In this document: positions 10,151 to 12,157 of the stretch, piece by piece
Numbering within the stretch: the stretch's first letter is position 1
Layout: every line of letters begins with the position of its first letter
Position numbers and translations under genes: made by a program
DNA from: Leucobacter sp. UBA1945
Lineage (GTDB): Bacteria; Actinomycetota; Actinomycetes; Actinomycetales; Microbacteriaceae
Direction: 5' to 3'
DNA length: 12,157 bases
NCBI GenBank assembly: GCA_002336855.1
Contig: DDEV01000070.1
Coordinates: 10,770-22,926 of the forward strand
The notes under the pieces: generated by a model
Told to the model about the DNA's origin: nothing
The model's database searches: none
The model's input: the letters and a program-made list of their open reading frames with translations, nothing else

Positions 10151-12157
10151 GTGTCTCAGCCTACCCTTATGATCATCGACGGCCACTCGCTCGCGTTCCG
10201 CGCGTTCTATGCACTGCCGGTCGACAGCTTTCAGACCCAGTCGGGTCAGCACACCAACGCGATTCACGGTTTCATTGCGATGCTGATCAACCTGCTCAGC
10301 AACGAGAAGCCAGACTCGCTTGCTGTCGCATTCGATATCTCGCGACACTCGTTTCGCACCGAGGAGTACCCCGAGTACAAGGGCACGCGCGGCGAGACCC
10401 CGCCCGAGTTCAAGGGCCAGGTGCCCCTGTTGCAAGAGGCGCTGCACGCGATGGGCATTCGCACCATCGAGAAAGAGAATTACGAAGCAGACGACATTCT
10501 CGCGACGCTCGCAACCCAGGGCGCAGCGGCCGACTATCGCGTGCTCGTCGTGAGCGGTGACCGTGACACGATTCAGCTGGTCGACGACAAGATCACGCTG
10601 CTCTATCCATCGAAGCAGGGCGTGAGCGAACTCACCCGCTACGACCGTGAGAAGGTGTTCGATCGCTACGGCATCAGGCCCGAGCAGTACCCAGAGATCG
10701 CGGCACTCGTGGGGGAGACGAGCGACAACCTTCCTGGTATTCCGCGGGTCGGTGAGAAGACCGCGGTGAAGTGGATCAACCAGTTCGGTTCACTCGAAGA
10801 GCTGCTCGAACGACGCGACGAGGTTACCGGCAAGGTCGGCGAAAGCCTGCGCGAGTTTGCCCACCTCGCCGAGCGCAACCGCCGGCTGAACAGGCTCGTG
10901 CGTGATGTCGAGCTCGACGTCACCCTTGACGACCTCGTGCGCGGTGATATCGACATGGCCGCAGTGCAGCAGGTGTTCGCGAAGCTCGAGTTTCGCACCC
11001 TGCTGCAGCGCGTGGGCAAACTTGCCGGTGCCGATGCTGTCGCGAGTGCAGAGCCTGCCGGTGCCGCTTCGCTCGCGCCGAGCAAGCCGGAGGCGAAGAA
11101 CCTGCTCGACGAAGAGCTCGGCGATTGGCTTGAGAAGGCTGATCGCCCTGCCATCATGATCGCCGAGGGCATGGCCGGCTTCGAGGTCGGCCTAGCCACC
11201 GCTGATTCGACGGTGCTCATCAATTGGCAACCCGGTGGGCGAGACTACGCGCTTTTCGAAGCATGGCTCGCGTCAGACGCGCCGAAGGTGTGCTGGGACG
11301 CGAAGCAGCAGATGCGTCTCGCGGCAAAGGCCGGCGCGACGCTCGCCGGTGTGACCGGCGACGCCGCGGTCGCTGCCTGGTTGCTGCGCCCCACGAGCCC
11401 CGAGAAGACGCTCGCCGACGCTGCGTTCCGCTTTCTGGGCGAACAGATGCCCGAGGGCGACCCGAACCAGCTGATTCCAGACGAAGGTTCGGTCGCCGGG
11501 CCTGAGGTGCAGGCCTGGTACCTGGTGCGCGTGAACGCCGAGGCAGAGCGCCGCTTCGAGGGCCGCACTGCTTCGGTCTACACCGACATCGAGTTGCCAC
11601 TGACCTCGGTGCTGCACGCGCTCGAGCAGCGCGGCGTGCAGATCGACCTGCCGCTGCTGCAGGCTCACGAGGCAGAGCTTCGCGCCAAGGTCGCAGAGCT
11701 CGAACAGCAGGCATTCGCGGCGATCGGCCGCGAGGTCAACCTGTCGTCGCCGAAGCAGCTGCAGGAGGTGCTCTTCGACGAGCTCGACATGCCCAAGACC
11801 CGCAAGACCAAGAGCGGCTACACGACCGACGCCGCAGCTCTCGCCGATCTGCAGATCAAGAATCCGCACCCCTTCCTCGACGCCCTGCTCGCTCACCGCG
11901 ACGCGAACAAGCTGCGGCAGATCGTTGAGACACTGATCAAGGCGGTACAGCCCGACGGTCGCATTCACACGACGCTGCTGCAGATCGGTGCGAGCACCGG
12001 CCGGCTCGCATCGACTGACCCGAATCTGCAGAACATTCCAGTGCGCACCGAGGAGGGGCGCCGGATTCGTGAGGCGTTCATTCATGCGCCCGAATACGAC
12101 ACGCTGATGACCGCCGACTACTCGCAGATCGAGATGCGCATCATGGCGCACCTGTCC
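10151..12157 (+). CDS. polA: DNA polymerase I, 3' truncated by window edge
   Basis: The first 669 codons of DNA polymerase I, which fills gaps and removes RNA primers in repair and lagging-strand synthesis. The 5' nuclease domain (about 1-290) is intact: IDGHSLAFRAFYA, VAFDISRHSFR, YEADDILATLA, VVSGDRDTIQLV and GETSDNLPGIPRVGEKTA carry its metal-binding acids. The middle 3'-5' exonuclease-like domain (about 310-480) lacks the DxE motif of E. coli (Asp355/Glu357); the matching strand reads AIMIAEGMAG, and the late YxxxD position is YLVRVN, so proofreading is probably absent, as in Mycobacterium and Taq enzymes. The polymerase domain has TGRLASTDPNLQNIPVR and ends inside motif A (TADYSQIEMR). 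The fingers, motif C and C-terminus (about 200 codons) lie outside. The GTG start follows a TAGGCT box by six bases. Confidence 0.96.
   Translation, partial: MSQPTLMIIDGHSLAFRAFYALPVDSFQTQSGQHTNAIHGFIAMLINLLSNEKPDSLAVAFDISRHSFRTEEYPEYKGTRGETPPEFKGQVPLLQEALHAMGIRTIEKENYEADDILATLATQGAAADYRVLVVSGDRDTIQLVDDKITLLYPSKQGVSELTRYDREKVFDRYGIRPEQYPEIAALVGETSDNLPGIPRVGEKTAVKWINQFGSLEELLERRDEVTGKVGESLREFAHLAERNRRLNRLVRDVELDVTLDDLVRGDIDMAAVQQVFAKLEFRTLLQRVGKLAGADAVASAEPAGAASLAPSKPEAKNLLDEELGDWLEKADRPAIMIAEGMAGFEVGLATADSTVLINWQPGGRDYALFEAWLASDAPKVCWDAKQQMRLAAKAGATLAGVTGDAAVAAWLLRPTSPEKTLADAAFRFLGEQMPEGDPNQLIPDEGSVAGPEVQAWYLVRVNAEAERRFEGRTASVYTDIELPLTSVLHALEQRGVQIDLPLLQAHEAELRAKVAELEQQAFAAIGREVNLSSPKQLQEVLFDELDMPKTRKTKSGYTTDAAALADLQIKNPHPFLDALLAHRDANKLRQIVETLIKAVQPDGRIHTTLLQIGASTGRLASTDPNLQNIPVRTEEGRRIREAFIHAPEYDTLMTADYSQIEMRIMAHLS

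Noticed and set aside
11273..12151. 292-codon minus-strand frame over polA
   Set aside because: polA is unambiguous and unbroken on the plus strand here, and the antisense product shows no family features.
1..12157. Mobile element, CRISPR array, defence system or biosynthetic cluster
   Set aside because: Every large open frame with recognisable motifs is a housekeeping gene in conserved actinobacterial order. No transposase, spaced repeat array or foreign-looking island was seen.

Overview
The window is high-GC chromosomal DNA from an actinobacterium. The gene order (hisF-hisI, trpE, a Trp-associated membrane protein, an HGxxPAAW membrane protein, trpC-trpB-trpA, lgt, pyk, a PdtaR-type ANTAR regulator, polA) is the conserved actinobacterial his/trp neighbourhood, known in Mycobacterium tuberculosis between hisF and polA. 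Protein style, very short intergenic gaps and leaderless starts suit Microbacteriaceae, but the genus cannot be fixed from this sequence. It is housekeeping DNA. I see no insertion sequence, prophage, CRISPR array or toxin-antitoxin pair, and no gene-free stretch above 300 bases (the longest is 193 bases).

Layout: 3-545 hisF (5' end cut by the window) overlaps hisI (542-901). A leaderless promoter starts trpE (923-2470), which overlaps a four-segment membrane protein (2463-3050). A 193-base spacer with nested hairpins and a new promoter separates these from a second unit: the 78-residue HGxxPAAW protein (3244-3480), trpC (3482-4255), trpB (4289-5527), trpA (5524-6333), lgt (about 6406-7341) and pyk (7345-8820), packed with gaps of 1, 33, -4, 72 and 3 bases. 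Then come tRNA-Leu(CAA) (8851-8932) and the ANTAR regulator (8970-9569). A long palindromic element (9593-9657) lies between this gene and a convergent hotdog thioesterase (9667-10098, minus strand). polA (10151 onward, cut by the window end) is divergent from the thioesterase.

How the genes work together: HisF and HisI perform middle steps of histidine synthesis. TrpE makes anthranilate using ammonia from a TrpG encoded elsewhere. TrpC makes indole-3-glycerol phosphate, and TrpA/TrpB form tryptophan synthase. trpD, trpG and trpF are not here; in actinobacteria the TrpF step is commonly done by the dual-specificity HisA/PriA. The two small membrane proteins are conserved inside actinobacterial trp loci, and I know of no established function for them. 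Lgt (lipoprotein lipidation) and pyruvate kinase follow in apparent read-through.

The points most worth a second look are the two uncharacterised membrane proteins, the repeated leaderless promoter design (TAGGCT-6 nt-GTG at both trpE and polA), the mutually exclusive hairpins in the trp spacer, the REP-like palindrome after the ANTAR gene, and an exact 30-base in-frame repeat in the membrane protein gene.
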